A stretch of DNA of 64,000 nt from positions 1 through 64,000 of the forward strand of contig NZ_LGHM01000080.1 of the NCBI RefSeq assembly GCF_001908185.1. The letters are read 5' to 3'. This document shows positions 1 to 8,773 of this stretch, in pieces. This stretch comes from Bradyrhizobium sp. AS23.2 (lineage in GTDB: Bacteria; Pseudomonadota; Alphaproteobacteria; Rhizobiales; Xanthobacteraceae). Under the pieces are notes generated by a model. It was not told the DNA's origin. It did no database searches and was given only the letters and a program-made list of their open reading frames with translations. Numbering within the stretch: the first letter of the stretch is position 1; each line of letters starts with the position of its first letter. A program made the translations under genes and the position numbers.

Positions 1-84
1 ATCGCGACCCGCTATGACAAGCGAGCCGATATCTTCCTCTCCGCAATCCTCTTGGCTGCCGCACTCACTTGGTGGATCAATTGA
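1..84 (+). mobile_element. C-terminal fragment of an IS5-family transposase
   Basis: The window opens inside an ORF whose last 27 codons are visible, ending at TGA 82-84. The peptide begins IATRYDK and ends in a short hydrophobic stretch finishing WWIN. This is the typical C-terminus of IS5-type DDE transposases, which end in a TRYDK motif followed by about 20 mostly hydrophobic residues. The catalytic residues lie upstream of the window. CTAG at 94-97 could be the duplicated YTAR-type target of this family, but the other end is not visible. Confidence 0.7.
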
Positions 85-436
85 GTCCGGACCCTAGTGC
101 GATCAAGGCAAGTCCAACAAGCGCGCCAGCATCTCCGGCATCGTGCATGCTGCTTTCAGTCGCGAGCAAAGCATCAGCGATCAAACGGCGAATTCCCGAT
201 TAAACCGTTGCTGACGGATGCGAAGCGGGTAGTGATGCGCGACGATAGTGCCGCATTAGGTGAATCGCACGTGTTCGTCATGCAATGGACGCCCAGGGCG
301 CATTACAATCTAGGGTAGGGGGATGCGACAGTGTGGCGAATTCGGCCTGCGCCGCCGCGTAGCTGCGCATGCAAGGGGCCGAGGCCCTCGGTTTGCAAAG
401 CCCATCCAGGCCCAAGAACATCCAACCCACTGTGCG
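85..436. other. Gap without a recognisable gene
   Basis: This 352-bp stretch lies between the transposase tail and the 3' end of the VanZ-like gene. Short open frames exist, but none resembles a known protein or has a convincing ribosome site. I see no RNA gene or strong hairpin. Confidence 0.4.
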
Positions 437-889
437 CTAGCCCGAGCTACCGCCGGATCGGTTGACGGACTTCTGGTGCTGAGTCCGGCCTGGCGTCGTC
501 ACACGGTCGTTCGCGAAGTCCAGCACGGACACGACTGCAAAACCCGCCAGCGTAGCTACTGCGCCCACGATGAAGTCCTCCAACCGCGCATGTCGGCCGG
601 GGACAAACAACTGCAGAAATTCAAGCACGCCAACCATGACGACAGTTATCACTGCGGCTGGTAGCCTGTGGCGCGGATAGGCAAGCGCGAAGGCCAGCGC
701 GACCAAGCCAAAGGCCAGGATATGCTCGCCGACTTGCCCGAGGATGGAATGCGGCCGATGGCTCGGTGGTCCAAGCGTCGCAAAGGTAACGGCGGCAGCC
801 AGCAGCCAAGCCACCAAGCGGATCAGAGTGATCATCCTTCGCCGCATATAACGTGTGGGGCGCATTGCCGCCTTTGCCTTTGAAGTCAT
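437..889 (-). CDS. VanZ-like membrane protein
   Basis: A protein of 150 residues with a VanZ-like pattern: an N-terminal membrane segment (about residues 22-40), a loop with PSHRPHS, a second segment around LAFGLVALAFALAY, and a third ending in LEFLQLFVPGRHARLEDF. The motif LQLF.PGR...D is typical of the family. VanZ proteins are small integral membrane proteins, some linked to glycopeptide resistance, but most have no known role. The start could be Met9 (865) rather than Met1, since a GGC-rich A/G stretch precedes it. The C-terminal 30 residues are polar and variable. It stands alone among decayed genes. Confidence 0.6.
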   Translation of the reverse strand: MTSKAKAAMRPTRYMRRRMITLIRLVAWLLAAAVTFATLGPPSHRPHSILGQVGEHILAFGLVALAFALAYPRHRLPAAVITVVMVGVLEFLQLFVPGRHARLEDFIVGAVATLAGFAVVSVLDFANDRVTTPGRTQHQKSVNRSGGSSG

Positions 890-1424
890 ACGTCCGGAGA
901 GAGGAACTATGTCAGAATAGAGGCGCGGTGGCTTGCACTAAAAAGGGCACCTCGGGCTGAAAGATGATCTTCTTGAGGCCACAAGAAACTCATTCTTAGT
1001 TTCTTCGTTGTGCGCACAGCCAGATTAGTGGCGCACTGAGAAGTATGTCCGACGGCCGCACGTGCCGACCTTCATGCTCCGGGGGGCGTCGCAAACGCCT
1101 CCTGCCTATCCTTTTCACCGTTGGAATCCGACAGAGGCCCACGTCGGTCTGCAGAACAATTCGAAACTACTATCCGCTTTCCTTGATCATTGCTGACGGC
1201 GACGAAAGCAAACGCGACCAAGTACGAAACGCGCCGGATGATGATGCGAGCGCTGCCCGTCTCTCTTTGGTGTCCTCCACGCTCTCGTCAGTGCGGCTGC
1301 CCGGCAATGGCAACAATTCCCCACACGTGCATTCCACCTGACCTCAAGACGGAAGAACGGTGGGTAGTCTGGGTTTATTTGCGTAGACGCCCGCTCTTCC
1401 CGACTCTCCGAATGGAATTTGCCG
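890..1424. other. Gap without a recognisable gene
   Basis: These 535 bp separate the VanZ-like gene from the FkbM pseudogene. Several overlapping short frames exist on both strands, but none has a recognisable domain or a persuasive ribosome site. The region is less GC-rich than the core genes, in line with an accessory segment. Confidence 0.4.
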
Positions 1425-2258
1425 ATGGCTCTGTCCAATCGCGTCCAGCGAAATTGCGTTCGCGAAGACCTGATATTTGATGTAGGTCTCCATAAAGGCG
1501 AGGACGCCGCCTACTACCTCAGAAAGGGGTTTCGAGTTGTCGGCATTGACGCAAATCCTGATCTGATAGAGTGGAACAGGAAACGGTTCGCCGGAAATGA
1601 GCGGATCACAATCATTTTTGGCGCGATCGCCCAAGGCCAGGGCAATGTTCGCTTCTTCGTTGATAAGCAATCCACCTGGGGGACGGTCGATCCAGATTGG
1701 GCCACGCGCAACGTGCGCCTCGGGTCCGCCCATCACGAGATCGAAGTGCCGATATTCGATATTCGCGAAGCATTCCAAAGATGGGGCGTTCCGTACTATC
1801 TCAAGCTCGACATTGAGGGGCGAGAAGATGTCATCATTGACGCCCTTGCCGAGCTTTCCGGCCTGCCAGCCTTTATCTCCATGGAAAGCGAAAAAGTTGA
1901 CTTTTGAAAACTGATCCATGAACTCCGAAAGCTGCGCAACCTTGGATATCAACGTTTCCAGGTTGTGCCTCAAGTGCACATTCCGAACTCGTCGATCCGC
2001 ACGCGCGATCGCAATGGCGCTACCTTCAACTATATTTTCGAAGACGATGCATCGGGAGCGTTTGGCGAGGATCTGAATGGGCGCTGGATCAGCTTTGCCG
2101 AAGCTGCTGCGAGATACGCCTTCATTTTCATCCAGTACAAGCTGTTCGGAGATGACGGCTTGATGTTCCGCCTAAGAGGTGGAAGATTCATTCATCGCTT
2201 GCTGATGGCGTGCTTCGGGGCGTTTCCCGGATGGTACGACACACATGCGAGGCTCTAG
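1425..2258 (+). pseudogene. FkbM-family methyltransferase, interrupted by an in-frame TGA
   Basis: The N-terminal part carries the SAM-binding start LIFDVGLHKGEDAAYYLRKG and the acidic strand VVGIDANPDLIEWN, then YLKLDIEG (about residues 125-132). These are the hallmarks of FkbM-type SAM-dependent methyltransferases, often tied to polysaccharide or glycan O-methylation. The frame stops at TGA 1905-1907 but continues without a shift as KLIHELRKLRNLGYQ and runs to 2258, ending GWYDTHARL, a natural family C-terminus. One base substitution therefore splits an otherwise intact gene of about 277 codons. The start is taken at ATG 1425; a TTG two codons upstream is also possible. It lies near an exopolysaccharide sugar transferase, so a glycan role is plausible. 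Confidence 0.75.
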
Positions 2259-2422
2259 CGTGCCGCCTGTCTAGGCTGAACTGTGAATCATGCTTTGCGG
2301 TTGCCATCGTCGTAATGTTGAATTGCCCACTTGGTCGAAGGCAAACCGTTCGTCCTGGTCATCGCCTCAGGCATATAAAGCCATTTGGCCTGAATACTTT
2401 GTGAGGGTTTGGAAACAGCTGG

Positions 2423-3136
2423 TCAGGCGGCCAAACTGCTCGGGCCGACGATTTGCTTGACCTGTTCTTTGATCGCGCCGTAGCACTCGCACGAGCATTC
2501 CTCCATCGCTGCGGCGTCCTCGATGCGGACCTTGCCGCGCGAAACCGAAACTAGCCGGGCGGTTTCCAACTTTCGCAAGACGTGCGTCAGGCTCGGTCGA
2601 TAAACCCCCAACATGGAAGACACCAAATCCTGAGTGAACGGCAGAGTATCTGCGCTCGCCAAATCTCTACATTGCAGAAGCAACCGGCAGAGGCGCGCTT
2701 CCAGCGGATGTATGGCGTTGCATCCGGCGATCTGGACAGACTGCGCTGCCAATGCCTGGGAGTGCCGGATCAACACTTCGCGAAGAGCCTCGTTCTCCCG
2801 TGCCAGCCGCCGCAGGACACCAGCCTCGATCCGGTCCGCATTTCCTGGGGCCGCAACCATCACCTGATTCAAAGCGGTCCCATCGCCAAACGCTGCGATC
2901 GCTCCAACGATCGTATTGGAACCTGCTACAGCCGCCTCGGCCGAATTGCCGTCGGAGAATATCACAACGATGGAAAGCACGCCGCTTCGCGGGAAGTAGA
3001 CGTGGCTCACGGGCTCGTGCGGGCTGTGGAGAGCGTGTCCAGGGACCAGTTCGAACAACCGCAAGTGAGGAACGATCAGCGATCGTTCCGGTGCGGAGAG
3101 GCAGCTTATGACTTGGTTCGTTCCGGAGTAGAGCAT
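2423..3136 (-). CDS. Crp/Fnr-family transcriptional regulator
   Basis: A protein of 237 residues. It has an N-terminal cyclic-nucleotide-like beta-roll (residues about 20-120, including HEPVSHVYFPRSGVLSIVV), a long dimer helix and a C-terminal winged helix (PFTQDLVSSMLGVYRPSLTHVLRKL, about residues 165-190). No Fnr-type N-terminal cysteine cluster is present, so it is not an oxygen-sensing Fnr. A CSCEC stretch lies near the C-terminus; its role is unknown. It belongs to the large set of uncharacterised Crp-like regulators in Bradyrhizobium. It is divergent from the sugar transferase at 3418, with about 280 bp between, and may control it, but I cannot see a clear operator. Confidence 0.85.
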   Translation of the reverse strand: MLYSGTNQVISCLSAPERSLIVPHLRLFELVPGHALHSPHEPVSHVYFPRSGVLSIVVIFSDGNSAEAAVAGSNTIVGAIAAFGDGTALNQVMVAAPGNADRIEAGVLRRLARENEALREVLIRHSQALAAQSVQIAGCNAIHPLEARLCRLLLQCRDLASADTLPFTQDLVSSMLGVYRPSLTHVLRKLETARLVSVSRGKVRIEDAAAMEECSCECYGAIKEQVKQIVGPSSLAA

Positions 3137-3322
3137 CGTTGGGCCCCCAAATAGCGTCGAAGCTGTTCAACGCCCGGTTTCATTTTTCGTTCAAAGTTAA
3201 GTAAGGAAGAATACCGAAGCAGGCGGAAGCGCATGGCATCCTCTGACGCATAACGTGCGTTTGACGAAAGGGAGGAGGACACAAGGCGCGCCGCGAATGC
3301 ATGTTCGCGTGCATAAAGTCTG

Positions 3323-3350
3323 AGCCTCGTCTCTGAGGCTTTTGTTGTCT
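3323..3350 (+). terminator. Weak terminator-like hairpin
   Basis: AGCCTC, a six-base loop and GAGGCT form a 6-bp stem followed by a T-rich but interrupted tract (TTTGTTGTCTT). It sits 70 bp upstream of the sugar-transferase start, so it could be an attenuator or a chance structure. Confidence 0.3.
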
Positions 3351-3417
3351 TGGAATTTCCTGGAAGCCCGTGCCTCGGCTGCGCGTCCGCAAGCCGCGTA
3401 AAGGAGATTCGAAGCAA

Positions 3418-4888
3418 ATGTTCCATCGGACGGTCTCCCCTCAATCCGTCGAGTTGCGTGGGCGGGCGCCGCACGACCGTTTGCTCGCAAGTATTGTCCC
3501 CTATTCCGAAATCGGACTATTCATGGCGGCCTCGGATCTGATGCTGATCCTGATGGCGAGCCTGGTTGGGGGGCGTCACCTATCACATGTTGGCATTCAA
3601 CGAGGTGGGCAGCCTTAGCGAATACCTCGGAGAAGGGGGCGATGCAGGTCTATTCTTCGTTCTGCTGATGAACTCACTGGGGTTGTACCGGGCATCCATT
3701 CTTCTCTCTCGCGGACAACTGCGAGCAGTGGCCGGGGGATGGCTGATGGCGATGGCGGCCCTCGTCGGGTTCCTTTTTCTGCTTAAGTCGACGGCCTATT
3801 ATTCACGGGGAGGGCTGATTACCTTCGCGTTGCTCGGTGTCGCGTTTCTGCTTGGTTGGCGAGTAATTCTGGCCGCGCAGCTTCGGAATGCCCTCGCGGA
3901 AGGCCAAGTGAACGGACGCCGGGTCATTCTGATTGGCGATGAAGCCGAACTTGCCCGTCATTCCCCTCGCGATCTGCTGATGAATTACGGGGCGCACGAT
4001 ATCGGCCGCTTTCCGCTCTCCCGTTGCGATCCCGGCGGCGCGGAGCTTTTCTCTCGCGACTCGGAGATCATCACAAATGCAATACGCGCCGCCCGAACTC
4101 ACGAAGCGGAGAAAGTGCTGATAGCAATATCCTGGAATGACGAGCAACGGCGCAAGCTGATTTGCGAACGCCTGAGGATATTGCCTGTCCCGATCTTCCT
4201 GTTGCCCGACAGGTCGTCGGAGACGTTGCTGACGCAGCCGTTAATGAATATGGGCAGGAGCGCCGTGATCCAGCTCCAACGCGCGGCCTTGTCTCGAGTG
4301 GAATTGTTCGTCAAACGAGGGTTCGATCTCATCTTGGCAACCCTCGGGGGAATCCTCGCGCTGCCACTGCTCCTCATCGTGGCGATACTGATCAAGCTAG
4401 AGTCCGCGGGGCCGTTGATCTTCAAGCAACGTCGGCGTGGGTTCAATGGTCGAGAGTTCACAATATACAAGCTTCGTACAATGACCGTACTCGAAGACGG
4501 CCCCAACATCCGTCAGGCCGAGCGAAACGATGTTCGAATAACGCGCGTAGGAAGCGTCCTTCGTAGAACCAGTATCGATGAGGTGCCGCAGTTATTGAAT
4601 GTGCTGTTGGGCGACATGTCCCTCGTCGGGCCGCGACCGCATGCCGTCGCGCATGACGACCAATACTCGGCGTGCATTGGCGACTACGCGTTCCGCAATC
4701 ACGTGAAACCCGGGCTCACCGGATGGGCGCAAGTTAACGGCCTGCGCGGTGAAACCGCGCAAATCGAGCTGATGAAGCGCAGGGTCGATTACGACGTCTG
4801 GTACATTAACAATTGGAGCCTGTGGTTGGACATATTGATCGTGGCCCGAACGTTCTTCACTGCCGTGTGGGCGAAGAATGCGTACTGA
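3418..4888 (+). pseudogene. Undecaprenyl-phosphate sugar phosphotransferase (WcaJ/ExoY-like), frameshifted in a G6 run
   Basis: The reading starts at ATG 3418, behind AAGGAG at 3401-3406. It runs in one frame to a run of six G at 3568-3573, where the next frame takes over; five G would restore SLVGGVTYHM. The joined product has about 489 residues, normal for the family. It has an N-terminal membrane and nucleotide-binding-like region (four or five hydrophobic segments to about residue 160), then the bacterial sugar transferase domain: KRGFDLILATLGG, FKQRRRGFNGREF, KLRTM, RRTSIDEVPQLLNV, MSLVGPRPHA and KPGLTGWAQVNG. These enzymes load the first sugar phosphate onto undecaprenyl phosphate to start exopolysaccharide repeat synthesis. 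The 3' frame alone (from about 3566) still encodes the whole catalytic domain. Lesion, slippage or sequencing error are all possible. Confidence 0.8.
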
Positions 4889-4969
4889 CAGCAGCTGATA
4901 GCCGGGCAGCGTCCCGCCGGACACTGATCGAGCTCAGGTCGATCGGGTCCTTCTTGACAGATCCCTGCA

Positions 4970-5203
4970 TTGAAGAAGCGATTTGCCACGTTCGCAGCGG
5001 ATCAGAAGGCTCCCCACTGGGTTGAGGACTGCGGGGCCTACCGCGGGCTGGAGTTTGCGGAGTTGGCAACCTCCATCTCGATTGACGGCTATGTGATCCC
5101 CCGCGAGATTGGCCTGGCCCTGAAATCCAACAGAGCCGACCCGCAGTCTCTCAAGCGCGTGTGGCACTGCGTGGCGAAGTTCGGCAGTCCGGTTGCTGAG
5201 TAA
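4970..5203 (+). CDS. Hypothetical small protein
   Basis: A possible 77-residue protein starting at TTG 4970. It contains APHWVEDCGAYRGLEFAELA and YVIPREIGLALKSN and ends KFGSPVAE. The composition looks protein-like, but I do not recognise a family. No strong ribosome site precedes the TTG, and a stop codon closes the frame five codons upstream. It may be a real small gene or a remnant in this decaying region. Confidence 0.35.
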   Translation: MKKRFATFAADQKAPHWVEDCGAYRGLEFAELATSISIDGYVIPREIGLALKSNRADPQSLKRVWHCVAKFGSPVAE

Positions 5204-5257
5204 AAGGCCGCACTGGGGCGGCGGGCGAGCCTGCCATAGGAACCATCACTTCAAGCA

Positions 5258-5377
5258 CGAGTTGGCCGTCCCGTCGGCATCGCCATCAACAAGACCGGCG
5301 CGCTGCTGGTCGCCGACGACAGCGGCAATACCGTATGGCGGGTGACCGCTGCGCACCCGCAGGTCACGCAGCGATAG
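5258..5377 (+). pseudogene. C-terminal remnant of a glucose/sorbosone dehydrogenase-like protein
   Basis: The frame reads [20 protein letters not shown], then [12 protein letters not shown], and stops at TAG 5375-5377. GRPVG-(I/V)-A-x(4)-GALL-ADD-x-GN-x-(V/I)WRV is the usual end of the PQQ-type sugar/sorbosone dehydrogenase beta-propeller. Nothing upstream in the same frame extends the propeller, so only the last blade survives. This is a deletion remnant, not a functional gene. Confidence 0.6.
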
Positions 5378-5394
5378 ACCTTTAAAAGCTTGCA

Positions 5395-5598
5395 ATGGGC
5401 CTTGCTCAATACGCGGTCGTGCCGGTTCAGGACGAATGGGGTGTGCTGCACGACGGCAACATCAACGGTAAATACGCCACCAAGGAATCGGCGTTCGAGT
5501 CGGCGGTCGCCGCCGCCTCGCTGGCACTCCGACAGGGTCATGAGGTCCATGTGAGCGTGCCCGGCCGCGAAGCGCGCGAGACCGCGCTTGGCAGCTAG
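5395..5598 (+). CDS. Small DUF2188-like protein
   Basis: A 67-residue protein starting MGLAQYAVVPVQDEWGVLHD. Short proteins with a (Y/H)xVxPxxxxWxVxxDG start, a central KYATKESAFESAVAAAS helix and a closing HEVHVSVPGR strand are common in Bradyrhizobium and resemble DUF2188. The family function is unknown. The gene starts 18 bp after the dehydrogenase remnant. Confidence 0.55.
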   Translation: MGLAQYAVVPVQDEWGVLHDGNINGKYATKESAFESAVAAASLALRQGHEVHVSVPGREARETALGS

Positions 5599-5637
5599 CG
5601 CGATCGCACTTCGCGCAGAGCACGAAAGGAGGTCACG

Positions 5638-5824
5638 ATGACCAGGCCTCGTGAGCAAAACGGCGTCGAGCCGCCCAGGTCCGAAGATGACATCGTCCGA
5701 AGACGACATCCAGCGCGACCAGCTCGGTCCGCGCGGCGTGCCCGGTGCGCCTGATCCGGCCAGGATGACGCCTCAACGCGAGAAGAAGACGCCCAAGCAT
5801 ATCGATCCCGGCCACGTTTCCTGA
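5638..5824 (+). pseudogene. Small hydrophilic protein gene, frame broken by a 16-bp tandem duplication
   Basis: ATG 5638 follows a strong ribosome site (AGGAGG at 5627-5632). After 14 codons the sequence contains two adjacent near-identical 16-bp units, starting at 5680 (TCCGAAGATGACATCG) and at 5696 (TCCGAAGACGACATCC). Removing one copy joins MTRPREQNGVEPPR to SEDDIQRDQLGPRGVPGAPD and on to HIDPGHVS, giving a protein of about 56 residues. As it stands, the 5' frame drifts into Arg/Ala-rich sequence and stops early. Only an internal ATG at 5687 keeps the downstream frame (45 codons). Function unknown. Confidence 0.5.
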
Positions 5825-5943
5825 CATCCGGTCTGCGGCTGGCGCTGCGGTGCCATTCGGAACCGATATTCCCGGCCGTCGCATCCGGGGGTAAGACTAC
5901 CGTACGGGCGTGATCCGCGCCTGCCGGGCAGGCGACGGGTGGA

Positions 5944-7149
5944 ATGCGGTTTCTGAAATCTGACAGCAGGCTCATCGGCGTCCTGCTGGTGCTCGCGGTC
6001 ACCCAACTGGTCGGATGGGGCACGATCGGTCTTCCCGCCATCGTCGGGCGCGATCTCGCGGCCGATCTCGGCACGAGCCTGCCGGTGGTGTTCGCCGGGA
6101 CGTCCGTTCTCTAGGTCTCGATGGGGCTGTGCGCCCCCTGGCTGGCAAAATCCTTTGCGCGGCATGGCGCACGAAACGTCATGATATCAGGCACGGTCGT
6201 CGCCATACCGGGCTACGTTCTCCTGTCTTTCGCCCGCGAGCCAACGCTGTATTTCGCTGCCTGGGTCGTCCTCGGCATGGCCGGCAGCGCCACGCTCTCG
6301 ACCGGCGCCTATATCATGTTGAACGAGGTCGCCGGGCGGGGGGCCAAGAATGCCATCGGCGCGCTCATGCTGGTGACGGGCCTCTCCAGCAGCATCTTCT
6401 GGCCGACCACGTCGTTCCTGAGCGGTTGGCTCGGCTGGCGCGGGACGTGCCTCGTCTATGCAGCCATGATGCTCGTCATCAACCTTCCGCTCTATGCGTT
6501 CCTCGCACCGCGCCGGAAGATTGCGAAAGATGGTGGTGCTGAGCCGGTCAAGGCCGCGCCGCCGCCTGCGATCCCGAAGAGCACCTTCAGCCTCGTCGTT
6601 GCCGCGATCACGATGAATGCCTTCGTCAATTTCGGCATCAGCGCCATTCTGATCGAGTTGTTGAGGGCGGAGGGGCTCGCGCCGGCGCGGGCCCTTGCAT
6701 TCGGCTCTATGCTGGGCGTGATCCAGGTCAGCGCCCGCGGCCTGGATTTCCTCGGCGGCGGGCGATGGGACGGGATCACGACCGGGCTCGTCGCGGGCAC
6801 CGCATTGCCCGTGGCCATGCTGCTGCTGATGATGAGCGAGGGCGCGACCTGGGCGGTCGCGGCATTCATCCTGCTTTACGGCGCCGGCAGCGGTGCGATG
6901 GCGGTGGCGCGGGCGACGATCCCGCTCGTGTTCTACGACCAGGCCGAGTTCGCCAAGGCGATGTCGATGATCGCGCTACCGCTCAATCTGGCGTCCGCGA
7001 TCTCTCCGCCGCTCCTTGTCGGCTTGCTCACCCAATTCGGCAGCCGCGGCGCGCTCGGTCTCACCTTTGCCTTCTCCTGCGCCACGGTGCTCATCCTGGT
7101 CCTGCTCGGCCGCCGGCGTCCGCAAATCGCCGCGGCGGCCGCGACCTGA
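5944..7149 (+). pseudogene. MFS transporter with an in-frame amber codon
   Basis: From ATG 5944 the frame encodes a first membrane helix (LIGVLLVLAVTQLVGWGTIG) and part of the next, ending GTSVL before TAG at 6112-6114. It then continues in the same frame as VSMGLCAPWLAKSFARHG to 7149. The total of about 400 codons matches a 12-helix MFS carrier. The amber codon stands where related proteins often have Tyr, so a single TAC or TAT to TAG change would explain it. Restart at ATG 6121 would lack the first two helices and is unlikely to give a working carrier. The substrate cannot be told. Confidence 0.75.
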
Positions 7150-7322
7150 GCCGATGGCAATATTCACGGCGCGGAAATTCGCGGCCAGGAGCCGCGGCCT
7201 GCGGCGGGGGGATGGCCGTATTCCCGGAGTGCAGTGCTCAGAACGCCAAAATAGTGTATCCGCAGGAAGCGCGGTCCGCTTCGAGAAGCCGCGCCATTAT
7301 CCAGTTCCCGGAGGAAATCGAC

Positions 7323-8552
7323 ATGTCGGCCTTGCCGCTTTCAGGCATCAAGATCCTTGACCTCACCCGCGTGCTTGCCGGGCCCTTGTCGGCCCAGATG
7401 CTGGGCGATTTAGGTGCGGAGGTCATCAAGATCGAGCGGCCGGGCACCGGCGACGACGCGCGCGCCTTCGGCCCGCCTTATTTGACCGACCCCGAGGGCA
7501 AGGCGAACAACAACAACTCGTTCTATCTCTGCGCCAACCGCAACAAGAAGTCGGTCACCGTCAACATCGCCAAGCCCGAGGGGCAGGCGATCATCCGTGA
7601 GCTCGCCAAGGACGTCGATGTCTTTATGGAGAACTACAAGGTCGGCGATCTCAAGCGCTACGGCCTCGATTACGAGACGATCAAGGCTCTCAATCCCCGC
7701 ATCATCTATTGCTCTGTGACCGGCTTCGGCCAGACCGGCCCCTACGCGCCGCGCGCCGGCTATGACGCCATTCTGCAGGCGATGGGCGGCCTGATGAGCG
7801 TCACCGGCCATATGGACGGCGAGCCGGGTGAGGGCCCCATGAAGGTCGGTCCCTCGATCGTCGACTACATGACCGGCATGAATACCTCGATCGGGATTCT
7901 CTCGGCGCTCTACAATCGCGACGCCAATGGTGGCGTAGGACAGCATCTCGACGTCTGCCTGTTCGACACCGTGATTGCCTCGCTCAGCCACTGGCTCCAG
8001 ATCTACCTCGTCAACGGCAAGACCCCGCCGCGCCGGGGCACCTGGGGCAATGGCGGCATGCCGGCCGGCGTGTTCCGCTGCACCGATGGCGAGCTGATGC
8101 TGGTGGTCGGCAATGACGGCCAGTTCCAGCGCACCTGCGCGGTGCTCGGCGAGCCCGAGCTCGCCAACGACAAGCGCTTTATCAAGAACAACGACCGCGT
8201 CGTGCACGGCAAGGAGATCATGGCGATCTTCGCCGGCCTGTTCCTGAAGAAGCCGGTGGCCTACTGGCTGGAAAAGCTGGAGGAGGCCGGCGTGCCGTCA
8301 GGTCCGATCAACAATTTCGAGCAGGTGTTTAGCGATCCGCACGTCCAATCGCGCGGCATGCGGGTGAAGACCGAGCACAAGTTCGAGCCGGAGCTGTCGC
8401 TGATCCGCAACGCGCTGACCTTCTCGGAGACCCCGATCAAGACCTACCGCGCCCCGCCGCTCTTGGGTGAGCACACCCAGGAAGTTCTCGGCGGCAAGCT
8501 CGGCTATGATGCCGACAAGATCGAGACGCTGAAGAAGCAGGGCGTGATCTGA
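7323..8552 (+). CDS. CaiB/BaiF-family (family III) CoA-transferase
   Basis: A protein of 409 residues starting MSALPLSGIKILDLTRVLAG behind a GGAGGAAA site. The N-terminus (LDLTRVLAGPLSAQMLGDLG, then GAEVIKIERPG) and the segment SIVDYMTGMNTSIGILSALY are diagnostic of family III CoA-transferases. The Asp of VDYMTG aligns with the catalytic Asp that forms the CoA-linked anhydride. These cytoplasmic enzymes move CoA between carboxylic acids; the actual acid is not evident. The longer frame extending upstream into the MFS gene is a shadow. A repeat element lies between its stop and the convergent GntR gene. Confidence 0.9.
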   Translation: MSALPLSGIKILDLTRVLAGPLSAQMLGDLGAEVIKIERPGTGDDARAFGPPYLTDPEGKANNNNSFYLCANRNKKSVTVNIAKPEGQAIIRELAKDVDVFMENYKVGDLKRYGLDYETIKALNPRIIYCSVTGFGQTGPYAPRAGYDAILQAMGGLMSVTGHMDGEPGEGPMKVGPSIVDYMTGMNTSIGILSALYNRDANGGVGQHLDVCLFDTVIASLSHWLQIYLVNGKTPPRRGTWGNGGMPAGVFRCTDGELMLVVGNDGQFQRTCAVLGEPELANDKRFIKNNDRVVHGKEIMAIFAGLFLKKPVAYWLEKLEEAGVPSGPINNFEQVFSDPHVQSRGMRVKTEHKFEPELSLIRNALTFSETPIKTYRAPPLLGEHTQEVLGGKLGYDADKIETLKKQGVI

Positions 8553-8564
8553 CGGTTGAGAGGT

Positions 8565-8703
8565 TGCCGAACGTGCTCGGCCTGCATGGTTCGAGACGCC
8601 CGCCTACGGCGGGCCCCTCACCATGAGGGTTTGATATCTCGCCGCGAAACGTGACCTCATCCTGAGGGCCCGCCGTAGGCGGGCGTCTCGAAGGATGGCC
8701 GCA
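8565..8703 (+). repeat. Intergenic inverted-repeat element, copy A
   Basis: This 139-bp unit carries outer arms TTCGAGACGCCCGCC and GGCGGGCGTCTCGAA, so its RNA would fold into a long hairpin. A second copy in opposite orientation lies at 12437-12574. It fills the gap between the convergent CoA-transferase and GntR genes. Confidence 0.85.
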
Positions 8704-8773
8704 GGCGAACTTCCTGACGCGTTTTCTTCATATACGATCGCCCTGCCGCAAGCGGGGAGAGGCGAAGGCCGCG

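Noticed and set aside
1905-1907. TGA as a selenocysteine codon in the FkbM gene
   Set aside because: There is no catalytic Cys expected at this site in the family and no obvious SECIS-like hairpin directly downstream. A nonsense mutation is simpler.
6765-7322. N-terminal extension of the CoA-transferase overlapping the MFS gene
   Set aside because: The extension is Arg/Ala-rich with no domain, while ATG 7323 has a good ribosome site and starts exactly where the family does.
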